Below, piece by piece: positions 1 through 9,161 of a stretch of DNA of 64,000 nucleotides. The translations under genes were made by a program, and so were the position numbers. The stretch is from Salinivirgaceae bacterium (GTDB lineage Bacteria; Bacteroidota; Bacteroidia; Bacteroidales; SZUA-534). The notes under the pieces were generated by a model. It was not told the origin of the DNA. It searched no databases and saw nothing but the letters and a program-made list of their open reading frames with translations. Position 1 is the first letter of the stretch. The number at the start of each line of letters is the position of its first letter. The stretch is taken from the NCBI GenBank assembly GCA_017557605.1, contig JAFYYJ010000061.1, positions 58,117 to 122,116 of the forward strand, given 5' to 3'.

Positions 1-797
1 TTGATAACGATACCGCTGATTTCATAAGTTACATCATCAACTTTTGTAAGTTTATAAGTAGCGATGCAATCAGTTGTTGTGATGATAGCGTTCTCAAAGA
101 TTTTAGCGTCAGCCAAGATAGCCTTGTTAGCGTCGCATTGCTCTTGGCTTCTAACACCATCTTTAGGAGTGTTAGCAATGGTCAAAAGTTTAGCAGTCTC
201 AAGTGATACATTGTCACCTTCGCCCTTCAAAGCAACTTCGATTTTGCTTGCAACAGCCTCGTCACTGATGTTACCGTTTGAAGAATCATAAAAGTCTTTC
301 AACATGTAAGCGCTTTGGTTGTACAAAGAGAATTGTGAACCAAGTTGAGTGTTAGCACCTGTACCAATGTTGAAATGATACTCAGCACCAATAGCCTCTT
401 CGAAAGCACCAGCTTTTTTGGTCTTAATTCTAAGAGTATAGATGGCTACAGGCAGTTTGCCAGTAGATTTGATGTCAAGAACGAAAGATTTGTCTTTAAC
501 GGCCTTGCCATTCTCATCCAAAGTTTTGTTTTTCTCTTTAACTTGCTCGTTAGCCTCAAGGAAATCGTAAGCTACAGAGCCATCGGCATTGTACAAAGCA
601 AACTCTTTGATTTTGGTGTTGGTTGCAATCTGACCAGCGATTTCGATAGTACCGTCAGCGTTGGCAACTGCTGTCAATTCACCAAACTTGAATTGCTCTT
701 CTACTTCACCTTCAACTGCTTCCTCACCGCAAGAGGTGAAAAGAGCTGTCGAACACATAGCAACCATCATGGTTGCAAACATGAATCTTTTTTTCAT
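1..797 (-). CDS. Exported lipoprotein, C-terminus cut by window edge
   Basis: Leftward reading frame open from ATG at 797 through base 1, so the C-terminus lies outside the window; about 265 residues are visible. The start MKKRFMFATMM leads to a hydrophobic stretch and a lipobox, LFTSC, with the lipidated cysteine near residue 23. It is followed by an acidic run (GEEAVEGEVEE), which in Bacteroidota resembles a surface-export signal for lipoproteins. The rest is a soluble domain with no motif I recognise. A -7 element lies about 57 bp upstream. It is the last of three leftward envelope genes but has its own promoter, and a terminator separates it from the gene before. Function unknown. Confidence 0.8.
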   Translation of the reverse strand, partial: MKKRFMFATMMVAMCSTALFTSCGEEAVEGEVEEQFKFGELTAVANADGTIEIAGQIATNTKIKEFALYNADGSVAYDFLEANEQVKEKNKTLDENGKAVKDKSFVLDIKSTGKLPVAIYTLRIKTKKAGAFEEAIGAEYHFNIGTGANTQLGSQFSLYNQSAYMLKDFYDSSNGNISDEAVASKIEVALKGEGDNVSLETAKLLTIANTPKDGVRSQEQCDANKAILADAKIFENAIITTTDCIATYKLTKVDDVTYEISGIVI

Positions 798-853
798 CTT
801 TTTAAATTTTTTAATTAAACAATAAATTAAACAAAAGTTTGTTCTTAAAGCCG

Positions 854-861
854 CAAATATA
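854..861 (-). promoter_or_regulatory. Bacteroidota -7 element for the 1-797 lipoprotein
   Basis: On the minus strand this reads TATATTTG, a full match to TAnnTTTG. No clear TTG lies 19 bp upstream. The expected transcript start near 847 gives a leader of about 50 nt. Confidence 0.5.
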
Positions 862-960
862 CAAATGTTTTTGTTCGTAGTATTCGTTTTTTGCCGCTTT
901 AATCACCGTTTGTCAAAAGTTTTTGTCTGTTGCTCACTTTTGCCACATTAAAAATGTCGC

Positions 961-993
961 AAAAAAAGTAGAGCCGCATCATAATGCGGCTCT
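961..993 (-). terminator. Intrinsic terminator of the 1025-1528 gene
   Basis: A perfect 10-bp stem (AGAGCCGCAT with ATGCGGCTCT, loop CATA) at 970-993 is followed on the minus strand after two bases by seven T (967-961). It lies about 30 bp past the stop of the leftward gene. Confidence 0.85.
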
Positions 994-1024
994 GCAATTA
1001 TTTCTAAAGAAAACTATGCTGGCA

Positions 1025-1528
1025 TTATTTAACCAAGCCGTTTTTCTTCATCAAATCTTTAAGGTCGTTGTACGACACATCCAAACCAATGGCAACCTTA
1101 AATGTCTTTGTGGTAGCTTTTGAAACCGATTTAGAATTAGCCAGTTTGCTAACTTTAACGTATTTCAGATAGTCGCCACCAGGCTTAAAGAAGTTGGCCA
1201 GAAAATCAGAATTGTCAGCGCTTGAATCCTCAATGATAGCAGGAGCTGCTTCTGCACCATTGGCTCCCGATGGGAATCCGCAGAACAAAGCGCAAGCAAC
1301 GGCTTTCATCTTTGCATCCTCAATGGCAGCTTCTTCAGTTTCGCCACGGCCGTCCAAACGAACGATATTAATACCAGCGTCACCTTTGGCCAACGACTCG
1401 GCGTTGTATTCGGTTGTGCTGTTATACTTAAACTTGGCTTTCTTTTCTTTTGCATTGACCGACGATGCACCACCGGCAATCAGCATGGCTGCAAGAGCCA
1501 TCATTAAGATTTTGATTGATTTTCTCAT
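1025..1528 (-). CDS. Small exported protein of unknown function
   Basis: 167 residues. The N-terminus (MRKSIKILMMALAAMLIAGG) is a cleavable signal peptide, probably cut after SVNA near residue 26, with no lipobox cysteine, so the product is likely periplasmic or outer-membrane associated. The segment GRGETEEAAIEDAKMKAVACAL resembles the helix of LPP20/CsgG-neighbour envelope proteins, where a glycine-rich strand precedes an A-A-x-x-D-A-K helix; this is a weak family impression only. It lies 26 bp after the 1555-2160 lipoprotein gene with no promoter between, so the two probably share a transcript ending at the terminator at 961-993. Confidence 0.75.
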   Translation of the reverse strand: MRKSIKILMMALAAMLIAGGASSVNAKEKKAKFKYNSTTEYNAESLAKGDAGINIVRLDGRGETEEAAIEDAKMKAVACALFCGFPSGANGAEAAPAIIEDSSADNSDFLANFFKPGGDYLKYVKVSKLANSKSVSKATTKTFKVAIGLDVSYNDLKDLMKKNGLVK

Positions 1529-1554
1529 AGTAAATAGTTTTTAATGGTTATAAA

Positions 1555-2160
1555 TTATTTGCCCGGGCAAGAGAATTTGCCGTCGGTAACTTCAAGTTTT
1601 TCACCATTGGCGTTCTCAAGAGTGGCAGTGAATGTGCCTTTATAATACTTAATTGTACCAACGCTTGTAATCTTGTTGACTACTACATTGGCTTTTGTAG
1701 CAACATAGAAGTCTTTGCTGTTGGCGTCTTGAATGCCTTCAGATTTCTTATAGACCATCATTGTTTTAGCTTCGGCTTTGATAGCGTCTTTTGCAGTATC
1801 CTCAATATCGCCTGTTGTCAGGTAGTTGATAAGGAGTGTTGTCGGGTTGAGCGATACGGCAAGGCTCAAGTCATAGGTTGCTTCGGTGTTGCCGTTCAAA
1901 ACGATAGAGAGAACTTGTCCGTTGGTGTTGGCACCGTAGATGCTTGTTATTTTGTCACCATTGCCGGCCAGCAAATCAGCCAATTTGGCGTTGTTGTTGT
2001 CCTGCTTTGCAACTGCGGTTGCGCTGAAGCTTTCACCGTTAATTGTAGCCGAAATAGAAGCCAACTCTTTTACTTCGTCTTTTTTGCACGATGTAAATAA
2101 TGTGGCTACTGCCAACGACAGAGCCGCAAATCCCATTAATCCAAAAGTCAATTTTTTCAT
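1555..2160 (-). CDS. Lipoprotein with beta-rich domain
   Basis: 201 residues. Signal peptide with lipobox LFTSC and the lipidated cysteine near residue 25, followed by KKDE, a charged stretch like the Bacteroidota surface lipoprotein export signal. The mature part begins with a strand of the type ATINGESFSATAV and ends with TFTATLENANGEKLEVTDGKFS. That pattern is common in small Bacteroidota lipoproteins of the DUF6252 type; I offer the family only as a resemblance. It has its own -33/-7 promoter (2206-2235) and heads a two-gene unit with the 1025-1528 protein. No catalytic motif seen. Confidence 0.8.
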   Translation of the reverse strand: MKKLTFGLMGFAALSLAVATLFTSCKKDEVKELASISATINGESFSATAVAKQDNNNAKLADLLAGNGDKITSIYGANTNGQVLSIVLNGNTEATYDLSLAVSLNPTTLLINYLTTGDIEDTAKDAIKAEAKTMMVYKKSEGIQDANSKDFYVATKANVVVNKITSVGTIKYYKGTFTATLENANGEKLEVTDGKFSCPGK

Positions 2161-2205
2161 GTCTTTAAAATTTAAATTTTTAAAATGTTTTTAAATCACT
2201 GAATG

Positions 2206-2235
2206 CGAAGGTAGCAACATTTTTTCATTTGCAAA
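2206..2235 (-). promoter_or_regulatory. Promoter for the 1555-2160 lipoprotein unit
   Basis: On the minus strand, TTTG (2235-2232) and TACCTTCG (2213-2206) are separated by 18 bp. This matches the Bacteroidota TTTG-N19-TAnnTTTG layout with one mismatch in the -7 box. The leader is about 40 nt. Confidence 0.55.
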
Positions 2236-2299
2236 TAAAAAATAATGGCAAGCGTCAGTCATTATCATTGTCTGCGTTAGTGTTTTGCGTTTTCGTTCC

Positions 2300-2307
2300 T
2301 ATATTTG
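2300..2307 (+). promoter_or_regulatory. -7 element of lepA
   Basis: TATATTTG, a full TAnnTTTG match, ends 18 bp before the ATG at 2326, giving a leader near 14 nt. It overlaps the upstream in-frame TTG at 2305, which argues against that codon as the start. Confidence 0.6.
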
Positions 2308-2325
2308 CACCCTAAAAATTCGCAA

Positions 2326-4113
2326 ATGGACAACATCCGCAATTTCTGCATCATAGCGCACATCGACCACGGCAAGAGCACTCTGGCCGACCGTCTGCTT
2401 CAGTACACGGGCACCGTCAACGAGAGGCAGGCGCAGGACCAGGTTCTCGACGATATGGACCTTGAGCGCGAGCGCGGCATCACCATCAAGAGCCACGCCA
2501 TCCAGATGGACTACACTTACGAAGGCAAAAAATATGTGCTCAACCTAATCGACACCCCAGGGCACGTCGATTTCTCGTACGAGGTGTCGCGCTCAATAGC
2601 CGCCTGCGAGGGTGCGTTGCTTATTGTCGACGCCACACAGGGCATTCAGGCTCAAACTATTTCGAACCTGTATCTGGCCATCGAGCATAATCTTGAGATT
2701 ATTCCTGTCATCAATAAAATCGACCTTCCGAACGCTATGCCCGAAGAGGTGAAGGACCAGATTGTGGACCTTATCGGCTGCGACCGCGACGACATTCTGG
2801 CGGCCAGCGGCAAGACGGGCGAGGGCGTGGATAAGATTCTGGAACGCATTGTGCAGGTGATTCCGCCGCCAAAAGGCGACCCGCAGGCACCGCTTCAGGC
2901 GCTGATTTTCGATTCGGTTTTCAACTCGTTCCGCGGCATCATCGCCTATTTCAAGATTGTGAACGGCGAGATTGCCACAGGCGATTTTGTGAAGTTTGTG
3001 AACACGGGCAAGCAATATAACGCCGACGAGGTGGGCGTCCTTCGGCTCGACCGCGAACCGCGCAAGGTGCTGAAAACAGGCGACGTGGGCTACATTATTT
3101 CGGGCATCAAGACATCGCGCGAGGTGAAGGTGGGCGACACCATCACTCACGTCGACCGTCCGTGCGCTGCCGCCATCGAGGGTTTCGAAGAGGTGAAGCC
3201 AATGGTGTTCGCGGGTGTCTATCCTGTGGTGGCCGATGAGTATGAGGACCTTCGCGCATCGCTTGAGAAACTGCAACTGAACGACGCTTCGCTGACTTTC
3301 CAACCCGAATCGTCGGCGGCTCTGGGATTCGGCTTCCGCTGCGGCTTCCTTGGTTTGCTTCATATGGAAATCATTCAGGAACGGCTCGACCGCGAGTTCA
3401 ATATGGACGTCATCACAACCGTGCCAAACGTTTCGTTCATCTGCCACACCAAAAAAGGCGAAACGCTTGAGGTGCACAATCCGTCGGGGTTGCCAGCGGT
3501 GAACACCATCGACTATATTGAGGAGCCGTACATCAATGCGCAGATAATTTCGAATGTCGATTACATCGGCAACATAATGAAACTCTGTATCGAAAAACGC
3601 GGCGTGCTGAAGAACCAGACCTATGTGACGGGCAACCGCGTTGAGGTTACGTTCGATATGCCGCTGTCGGAGATTGTGTTCGATTTCTACGACAAACTGA
3701 AAAGTATTTCAAAGGGTTACGCATCGTTCGACTACCATCCGTGCGGATACGGACGCGCTAATCTTGTGAAACTCGATATTCTGCTCAACGGCGAGGGTGT
3801 CGATGCGCTGTCGTCGCTCATCCACGCTGACCACGCCTATGACCTTGGCCGCAAAATGTGCGAGAAGTTGAAAGAGTTGATTCCGCGCCAACAGTTCGAT
3901 GTGGCTATACAAGCTGCTATCGGTGCCAAAATCATTGCCCGCGAAACTGTCCGCCAGGTGCGCAAGGATGTGACTGCCAAATGCTATGGCGGCGACGTGT
4001 CGCGAAAGCGTAAACTGCTTGAAAAACAGAAGGAAGGCAAGAAACGTATGCGCCAGATAGGCACCGTTGAGGTTCCGCAGAAGGCGTTTTTGGCGGTGTT
4101 GAAGTTGGATTAA
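2326..4113 (+). CDS. lepA: Elongation factor 4 (LepA), ribosomal GTPase
   Basis: 595 residues, the normal length for LepA. EF4 is a translational GTPase that acts on ribosomes in the cytoplasm and promotes back-translocation or relieves stalled assembly. The G1 loop AHIDHGKST starts near residue 11, followed by the switch region with RERGITI, DTPGH, the G4 motif NKIDLP, and a C-terminal LepA-specific domain ending in [21 protein letters not shown] chose the ATG at 2326 because the upstream TTG at 2305 lies inside the promoter and [18 protein letters not shown] is the usual LepA start. It stands alone, divergent from the lipoprotein pair on its left. Confidence 0.97.
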   Translation: MDNIRNFCIIAHIDHGKSTLADRLLQYTGTVNERQAQDQVLDDMDLERERGITIKSHAIQMDYTYEGKKYVLNLIDTPGHVDFSYEVSRSIAACEGALLIVDATQGIQAQTISNLYLAIEHNLEIIPVINKIDLPNAMPEEVKDQIVDLIGCDRDDILAASGKTGEGVDKILERIVQVIPPPKGDPQAPLQALIFDSVFNSFRGIIAYFKIVNGEIATGDFVKFVNTGKQYNADEVGVLRLDREPRKVLKTGDVGYIISGIKTSREVKVGDTITHVDRPCAAAIEGFEEVKPMVFAGVYPVVADEYEDLRASLEKLQLNDASLTFQPESSAALGFGFRCGFLGLLHMEIIQERLDREFNMDVITTVPNVSFICHTKKGETLEVHNPSGLPAVNTIDYIEEPYINAQIISNVDYIGNIMKLCIEKRGVLKNQTYVTGNRVEVTFDMPLSEIVFDFYDKLKSISKGYASFDYHPCGYGRANLVKLDILLNGEGVDALSSLIHADHAYDLGRKMCEKLKELIPRQQFDVAIQAAIGAKIIARETVRQVRKDVTAKCYGGDVSRKRKLLEKQKEGKKRMRQIGTVEVPQKAFLAVLKLD

Positions 4114-4176
4114 TTGAAGGCATTAGGCAAAAGACATAAGTGATTTCGGGTAAGTTTGGTTAGAGAAAAAATTGCA

Positions 4177-4197
4177 TATCACGTAAAAATAGTGGTA
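4177..4197 (+). promoter_or_regulatory. Possible operator/promoter of the DUF3791-DUF3990 cassette
   Basis: Imperfect dyad TATCAC-N9-GTGGTA overlapping a -7-like sequence (GTATTTTG, one base short of TAnnTTTG), about 27 bp before the cassette. A TTG at 4172-4174 lies near the -33 distance. The position would suit autoregulation. Weak evidence. Confidence 0.3.
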
Positions 4198-4223
4198 TTT
4201 TGTAATAACATTTAGTGGCAATT

Positions 4224-4442
4224 ATGGATTTCAAACCTGAATATATTGTTTTCATCATCCGTAAGTTTGCGGAGCATTACTCTATGCCCGTCAAACAAGC
4301 ATACGGTTACCTTAAGCAATATTCAGGCATTGCATTTCTTGACGATTGCTATGAGGCTGAACATCAGCAGTCTGTGGCTACAGCCATTGAGGATTTGACC
4401 ACCGTCTGCCAAAATCACGGAGGATGGTTGCGCTATGCTTAA
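4224..4442 (+). CDS. DUF3791-like small protein, first gene of cassette
   Basis: 72 residues from ATG 4224 (an in-frame GTG at 4215 would add three). Helical and acidic near the C-terminus. The pattern of an N-terminal helix with FIIRKFAEHY, a middle GIAFLDDCYEAEHQQS and a C-terminal helix matches what I recall of DUF3791, a small family usually encoded next to DUF3990. It overlaps the following DUF3990 gene by 8 nt, so translation is probably coupled. Family recognition is moderate; molecular role unknown. It could be the antitoxin-like or chaperone partner of the next gene, by gene order only. Confidence 0.7.
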   Translation: MDFKPEYIVFIIRKFAEHYSMPVKQAYGYLKQYSGIAFLDDCYEAEHQQSVATAIEDLTTVCQNHGGWLRYA

Positions 4443-4914
4443 ACTCTATCACGGTTCGAATGTCCGAATAGAGCGTATAAACCTTCTTGTCGGGCACGTA
4501 AACAAGGATTTCGGCAAAGGCTTTTATCTGACAACCCTTAAAGAGCAGGCTGAGGCTATGGCCAACCGAAAAGCCAGATTGTATATCGATGCCGTGCCTG
4601 TTGTTACAGAATTCAACTTTGATGATTCTTGCTTGGCTAACAATGACTTGAATATCAAAATATTTGAAGGTGTATCGGAAGAATGGGCTGAATTCATATT
4701 TGAAAACCGCCGAGCTTCGGAGACAGGATACAGCCACAATTACGATATTGTTATCGGACCAGTGGCCGACGATGGGGTTGTAATGCAACTCGACCGCTAC
4801 GAGATGGGAAAAATCACTCTGCAACAACTTGTTGAGGAGTTACGTTTCCGCAAATTGAACAATCAATATTATTTCGGCACAGAAAAAGCCATTAAATATT
4901 TGACGGTGGTATGA
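4435..4914 (+). CDS. DUF3990 protein, possible ADP-ribosyltransferase fold
   Basis: 159 residues. The N-terminal LYHGSNV (H6) and KDFGKGFYLTT (Y31), then YDIVIGPVADDGV, are the signature blocks of DUF3990. The H of YHGS and the Y of GFYLTT sit where diphtheria-toxin/PARP-like ADP-ribosyltransferases carry H and Y of their H-Y-E triad. As I recall, the family groups with the ADP-ribosyl fold, but the activity here is inference. An AGGA/GGAGG-like run lies about 12 bp upstream within the preceding gene. Start codon overlaps the previous gene by 8 nt and the stop overlaps the next gene by 4 nt. Confidence 0.8.
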   Translation: MLKLYHGSNVRIERINLLVGHVNKDFGKGFYLTTLKEQAEAMANRKARLYIDAVPVVTEFNFDDSCLANNDLNIKIFEGVSEEWAEFIFENRRASETGYSHNYDIVIGPVADDGVVMQLDRYEMGKITLQQLVEELRFRKLNNQYYFGTEKAIKYLTVV

Positions 4915-5117
4915 GCGACGAGCAAAAATATTTGACTGATTATGTGTTGGCAGGTGTGGCGGCGCTGATTATGGAGAAACAGAACCGTACGCTTCCCGAA
5001 GCGTTGGACATTCTTTATAATTCTTCGCTTTACGACCAACTTTCCGACCCCGAAACAGGACTATATCTGCAAAGCAAATACTACAATTATGAACTTTTAC
5101 AGGATGCCACTTTATGA
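4911..5117 (+). CDS. Small helical protein, third gene of cassette
   Basis: 68 residues, starting in an ATGA overlap with the DUF3990 stop, so it is translationally coupled. Almost all predicted helix: YLTDYVLAGVAALIMEKQNRTLPEALDILYNSSLYDQL, then a tyrosine-rich end (GLYLQSKYYNYELL). Similar small genes often accompany DUF3990 in gut Bacteroidota, in my recollection. No catalytic residues visible. It may bind or neutralise the DUF3990 product; inference from coupling only. Confidence 0.7.
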   Translation: MSDEQKYLTDYVLAGVAALIMEKQNRTLPEALDILYNSSLYDQLSDPETGLYLQSKYYNYELLQDATL

Positions 5118-5162
5118 TGCGATTGGAACAGGAATTTACAACTAAATAAACTCTAAACTTTT

Positions 5163-6143
5163 ATGAAACGTTTGACAATTTTGGCGGCTTTGGCGACAAT
5201 GATTTTTGCCGGCTGCAACAATGTTCGCGAGAAGGTGCTTCCGCAGATTTCCGGCAAGGCTGGAGAGGTGGTTATCGTTATTGAGGACCAGGTTTGGAAA
5301 TCGACCACCGACACCATCATAAACATCCTGAAAGCCGATGTGCCGGGATTGCCGCAGAGCGAGCCGATGTTCGACGTAGTGCGAATTCCAAACAGCGCTT
5401 TTACTGAAATTTTCCAGCGTCATCGTAATATTATCAGTTGCCGTATCGCATCCGACAGCACAGCCAGCATAAAAGTGGCGCAAGACCTTTGGTCTACACC
5501 GCAGATAGTGCTTCAAATTGTGGCACCATCGGCACAAGCCTTAGAGCAACTCTTCTCTGACAACCGCGACAAAATTGTTGGTCTTCTGCTCAAAGCCGAA
5601 CAGGACCGCATAATCAAAAACTACTCAACCTTCCCCGAGCGTCAGGTAATGGATAAATTGGCAAAGGCCACTGGCGTAATAATGACTATACCAAAGGGTT
5701 ACACCTTTGATATGGACACCAATAACTTTGTTTGGATTTCGCACGAAACGCCCGAAATCAGCCAGGGAATGTTCGTCTATTACTACGATTACACCGACTC
5801 GCTAATGCTTACTTGCGACAGTTTGATTGCTATGCGCAACCGGATGTGCAAGGCATATGTTGGCGGCCCGTCCGACGGCTCGTATATGACCACCGATATG
5901 CACGAGGGCATAACAACCTTTAGCTCGTTCAATTTCCGAGGACACTATACCGCCGAACTGCGTGGCTTGTGGCGCACCGAGGGCGATTTTATGGGCGGCC
6001 CGTTTGTCAGCATCACGCAGTACGATGAGAAGCACGGCCGCATTGTAACGGTTGACGGCTACGTGTACGCCGGTAAGAAGGACAAACGCAACTATATGCG
6101 CCAGGTTGAGGCTATTATGAGCACAATGGAGTTTGTTGAATAA
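5163..6143 (+). CDS. DUF4837 lipoprotein
   Basis: 326 residues. Signal MKRLTILAALATMIFAGC with lipidated C18. The mature start, SGKAGEVVIVIEDQVWKS, followed by LPQSEPMFDVVRIP, is the characteristic opening of DUF4837, a family found in Bacteroidota envelopes with unknown function. The C-terminal half holds GITTFSSFNFRGHYTAELRGLWR and ends near the usual family length. It precedes sufB by 58 bp with a palindromic repeat in the gap, so co-transcription with suf is possible but unproven. Confidence 0.85.
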   Translation: MKRLTILAALATMIFAGCNNVREKVLPQISGKAGEVVIVIEDQVWKSTTDTIINILKADVPGLPQSEPMFDVVRIPNSAFTEIFQRHRNIISCRIASDSTASIKVAQDLWSTPQIVLQIVAPSAQALEQLFSDNRDKIVGLLLKAEQDRIIKNYSTFPERQVMDKLAKATGVIMTIPKGYTFDMDTNNFVWISHETPEISQGMFVYYYDYTDSLMLTCDSLIAMRNRMCKAYVGGPSDGSYMTTDMHEGITTFSSFNFRGHYTAELRGLWRTEGDFMGGPFVSITQYDEKHGRIVTVDGYVYAGKKDKRNYMRQVEAIMSTMEFVE

Positions 6144-6157
6144 GAATGATGATTGAT

Positions 6158-6186
6158 GTAGAGACATGATATTATCGCGTCTCTAC
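6158..6186. repeat. Palindromic interspersed repeat, copy 1
   Basis: GTAGAGAC and GTCTCTAC form an 8-bp inverted repeat around a 13-bp AT-rich centre. It belongs to the same family as the copies at 31612 and 31737 (consensus arms GTAGGGACGCGAT / ATCGCGTCCCTAC). It lies in the leader of sufB. Confidence 0.7.
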
Positions 6187-6201
6187 CTATATACAAAAAC
6201 A

Positions 6202-7641
6202 ATGGACAACACCAACATAATCAACGAGGTAACCGACAGCGAATACAAATACGGATTTGTATCGGACATTGAGCACGACACCATTGCCAAAGGCTTGAAC
6301 GAGGATGTTATCCGTCTGATTTCGAGTAAGAAGGAAGAACCTGAATGGTTGCTTGAGTTCCGCTTGAAAGCCTATCGGCATTGGCAGAAACAAACAATGC
6401 CAACGTGGGCGCATTTGGATATACCCGAGATTGATTATCAAGATATTATATACTATTCGGCACCGAAACAGAACGTGAAGCCCGAAAACGGCGAGATTGA
6501 CCCCGAACTGAAAAAGACCTTCGACAAGTTGGGTATTCCGCTCGATGAGCAAAAGGCGCTTTCGGGCGTGGCCTTCGATGCCGTGATGGACAGCGTATCG
6601 GTGAAAACCACATACAAAGACGCACTGGCGGAGCGCGGCATAATTTTCTGCTCGTTCAGCGAGGCCGTGCGCAACCACCCCGACCTTGTGCGGCAGTACT
6701 TGGGCACCGTGGTTCCGCCCACCGACAACTATTTTGCGGCCTTGAACTCGGCAGTGTTCAGCGACGGCTCGTTCTGCTATATCCCGAAAGGGGTGCGCTG
6801 CCCGATGGAGTTGAGCACCTATTTCCGCATCAACGCGGCTAAAACCGGTCAGTTTGAGCGCACGCTGATTGTATGCGATGACGACAGTTACGTAAGTTAC
6901 CTTGAAGGCTGCACCGCACCCCGCCGCGACGAGAACCAACTGCACGCCGCCATTGTGGAGATTGTGGTGATGAACAACGCCGAAGTAAAATATTCGACCG
7001 TACAGAATTGGTATCCAGGCGACCGCGATGGCCGCGGCGGCATCTATAATTTCGTTACCAAACGCGGATTGTGCAAGGGCGTCAATTCAAGGCTGTCGTG
7101 GAGCCAGGTTGAGACGGGCTCGGCCATAACGTGGAAATATCCGGGCACGGTGCTTCTGGGCGACGGCTCGTCGTCGGAATTCTATTCGGTGGCTGTCACC
7201 AACAACCATCAGCAGGCCGACACGGGCTCGAAAATGATTCACATTGGCAAGAACACGCGGAGCCGCATAGTATCGAAGGGCATCTCGGCAGGACAGAGCC
7301 AGAACAGCTACCGCGGTCTTGTGAAAGTCTCGGCCAACGCCGACGGAGCCCGCAACTTCTCGCAGTGCGACTCGTTGCTTTTGGGCGACCGCTGCGGCGC
7401 ACACACATTCCCTTACGTTGAGTGCGCCAACAACACCGCCGTACTCGAGCACGAGGCTACAACATCGAAAATTGGTGAGGACCAGATTTTCTACTGCAAC
7501 CAGCGCGGCATCTCAACCGAAGATGCCGTAGGCTTGATTGTGAACGGCTACGCCAAAGAGGTGCTGAACACCCTACCAATGGAGTTTGCCGTTGAGGCGC
7601 AGAAACTGCTGCAGGTAAGTCTGGAGGGCAGCGTTGGGTAG
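6202..7641 (+). CDS. sufB: Fe-S cluster assembly scaffold SufB
   Basis: 479 residues, typical SufB length. SufB builds a nascent Fe-S cluster with SufC and SufD in the cytoplasm. Recognisable blocks include [64 protein letters not shown] and the C-terminal [22 protein letters not shown] take ATG 6202 ([10 protein letters not shown]) over the in-frame ATG at 6166, which would fall inside the palindromic repeat. It is the first suf gene; sufC is displaced 761 bp downstream by a transposase insertion. Confidence 0.96.
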   Translation: MDNTNIINEVTDSEYKYGFVSDIEHDTIAKGLNEDVIRLISSKKEEPEWLLEFRLKAYRHWQKQTMPTWAHLDIPEIDYQDIIYYSAPKQNVKPENGEIDPELKKTFDKLGIPLDEQKALSGVAFDAVMDSVSVKTTYKDALAERGIIFCSFSEAVRNHPDLVRQYLGTVVPPTDNYFAALNSAVFSDGSFCYIPKGVRCPMELSTYFRINAAKTGQFERTLIVCDDDSYVSYLEGCTAPRRDENQLHAAIVEIVVMNNAEVKYSTVQNWYPGDRDGRGGIYNFVTKRGLCKGVNSRLSWSQVETGSAITWKYPGTVLLGDGSSSEFYSVAVTNNHQQADTGSKMIHIGKNTRSRIVSKGISAGQSQNSYRGLVKVSANADGARNFSQCDSLLLGDRCGAHTFPYVECANNTAVLEHEATTSKIGEDQIFYCNQRGISTEDAVGLIVNGYAKEVLNTLPMEFAVEAQKLLQVSLEGSVG

Positions 7642-7650
7642 TTTACCTAT

Positions 7651-7740
7651 CGCCCTGAAAGGGCAGAATAATACAGCCCAAGGCAGCGCCTTGGGTAAGT
7701 GACGAGTAATAAGAATACGCCCTGAAGGGGCAAAAGAATT
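7651..7740. repeat. Left REP-like array flanking the transposase
   Basis: Three palindromes in order: GCCCTGAAAGGGC (7652-7664), CCCAAGGC-AGC-GCCTTGGG (7677-7695) and GCCCTGAAGGGGC (7719-7731), followed by AAAAGAATTA. The same three occur in mirrored order on the right of the transposase (8222-8313), making about 90-bp imperfect inverted ends. The array starts 10 bp after the sufB stop. Confidence 0.85.
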
Positions 7741-7765
7741 ATATCGGAATAAAGACTAGTTGATT

Positions 7766-8221
7766 ATGCCACAATCGCTTTCCAAAATATATCTGCATAT
7801 AGTCTTTCATATCAAAACCACAAGTCCGCAGATTGATGAAGCGCATTTGGAGCGTGTGCATAGTTATATAGGTCAGTTGGTTAATTCTACGGGGTGTTCT
7901 GTTATCCGCGTAGGCGGCATTGGTGACCACGTTCACGTGTTATGCCTGCTGTCGCGAAACGAGACCGTATCGCATCTTGTCGAAGAAATCAAACGTAACA
8001 GTAGCCGATGGATTAAAACCCTCGGTCAGGAATACGAATGTTTTGCCTGGCAAGGCGGATATGCAGTGTTTTCCGTCAGCGAGTCGTTGATAAACAAAAC
8101 CATAGAGTATGTTATCAACCAGAAAGAGCACCATAAAAAGTTGTCTTTCAAGGAAGAGTACATTCAATTTCTGAAATTATATAATATTGATTATGACGAA
8201 AGATATGTGTTTGAAGATTAA
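7766..8221 (+). CDS. REP-associated tyrosine transposase (Y1/IS200-like)
   Basis: 151 residues from ATG 7766 (the upstream in-frame TTG at 7760 is less likely). N-terminal SLSKIYLHIVFHIKTT, the HUH motif as DHVHVL, and the C-terminal helix bearing the catalytic tyrosine in TIEYVINQKEHHKKLSF place it in the Y1 single-strand transposase superfamily. Its length and flanking palindromes fit the REP-associated (RAYT) branch rather than IS200/IS605; no tnpB is present. Such enzymes cut and join single-stranded REP hairpins. It is intact, lies on the same strand as suf and separates sufB from sufC. Confidence 0.88.
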   Translation: MPQSLSKIYLHIVFHIKTTSPQIDEAHLERVHSYIGQLVNSTGCSVIRVGGIGDHVHVLCLLSRNETVSHLVEEIKRNSSRWIKTLGQEYECFAWQGGYAVFSVSESLINKTIEYVINQKEHHKKLSFKEEYIQFLKLYNIDYDERYVFED

Positions 8222-8313
8222 TGCTTTTGCCCCTATGGGGCGATGAAATGGGCGGTCGTATGACCCAAGGCGTTGCCTTGGGCTGTAAGCGATTGCCCCT
8301 TCGGGGCGTTGCA
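8222..8313. repeat. Right REP-like array flanking the transposase
   Basis: Palindromes GCCCCTATGGGGC (8229-8241), CCCAAGGC-GTT-GCCTTGGG (8264-8282) and GCCCC-TTC-GGGGC (8295-8307). Read on the minus strand, their order and linkers match the left array, including the outer AAAAGcATTA tail next to the gene. It begins directly at the transposase stop. Confidence 0.85.
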
Positions 8314-8353
8314 CTCTTTGCATATTACTTTCTATACTTTACTCACAATTGTT

Positions 8354-8361
8354 TAATTTTG
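8354..8361 (+). promoter_or_regulatory. Possible -7 element restoring sufCD expression
   Basis: TAATTTTG matches TAnnTTTG; no good -33 box. It lies between the right REP array and sufC, about 42 bp before the ATG. If active it would make sufCD independent of the sufB transcript. A short direct repeat AGTTTGTGTTT follows. Confidence 0.4.
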
Positions 8362-8402
8362 CCGTTCAGTTTGTGTTTTCGTTTTTAGTTTGTGTTTAAA
8401 AT

Positions 8403-9158
<756 letters not shown>

Positions 9159-9161
9159 TTT

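Noticed and set aside
2305..2325. Longer LepA start at TTG 2305
   Set aside because: The codon overlaps the -7 box TATATTTG and adds residues not found at the start of LepA proteins.
2593..3477. Long minus-strand frame opposite lepA
   Set aside because: A shadow frame of a GC-rich conserved gene; its protein has no recognisable features.
7766..8221. IS200/IS605 element with a TnpB guide-RNA nuclease
   Set aside because: No tnpB frame is present on either strand; the flanking palindromes point to a REP-associated transposase.
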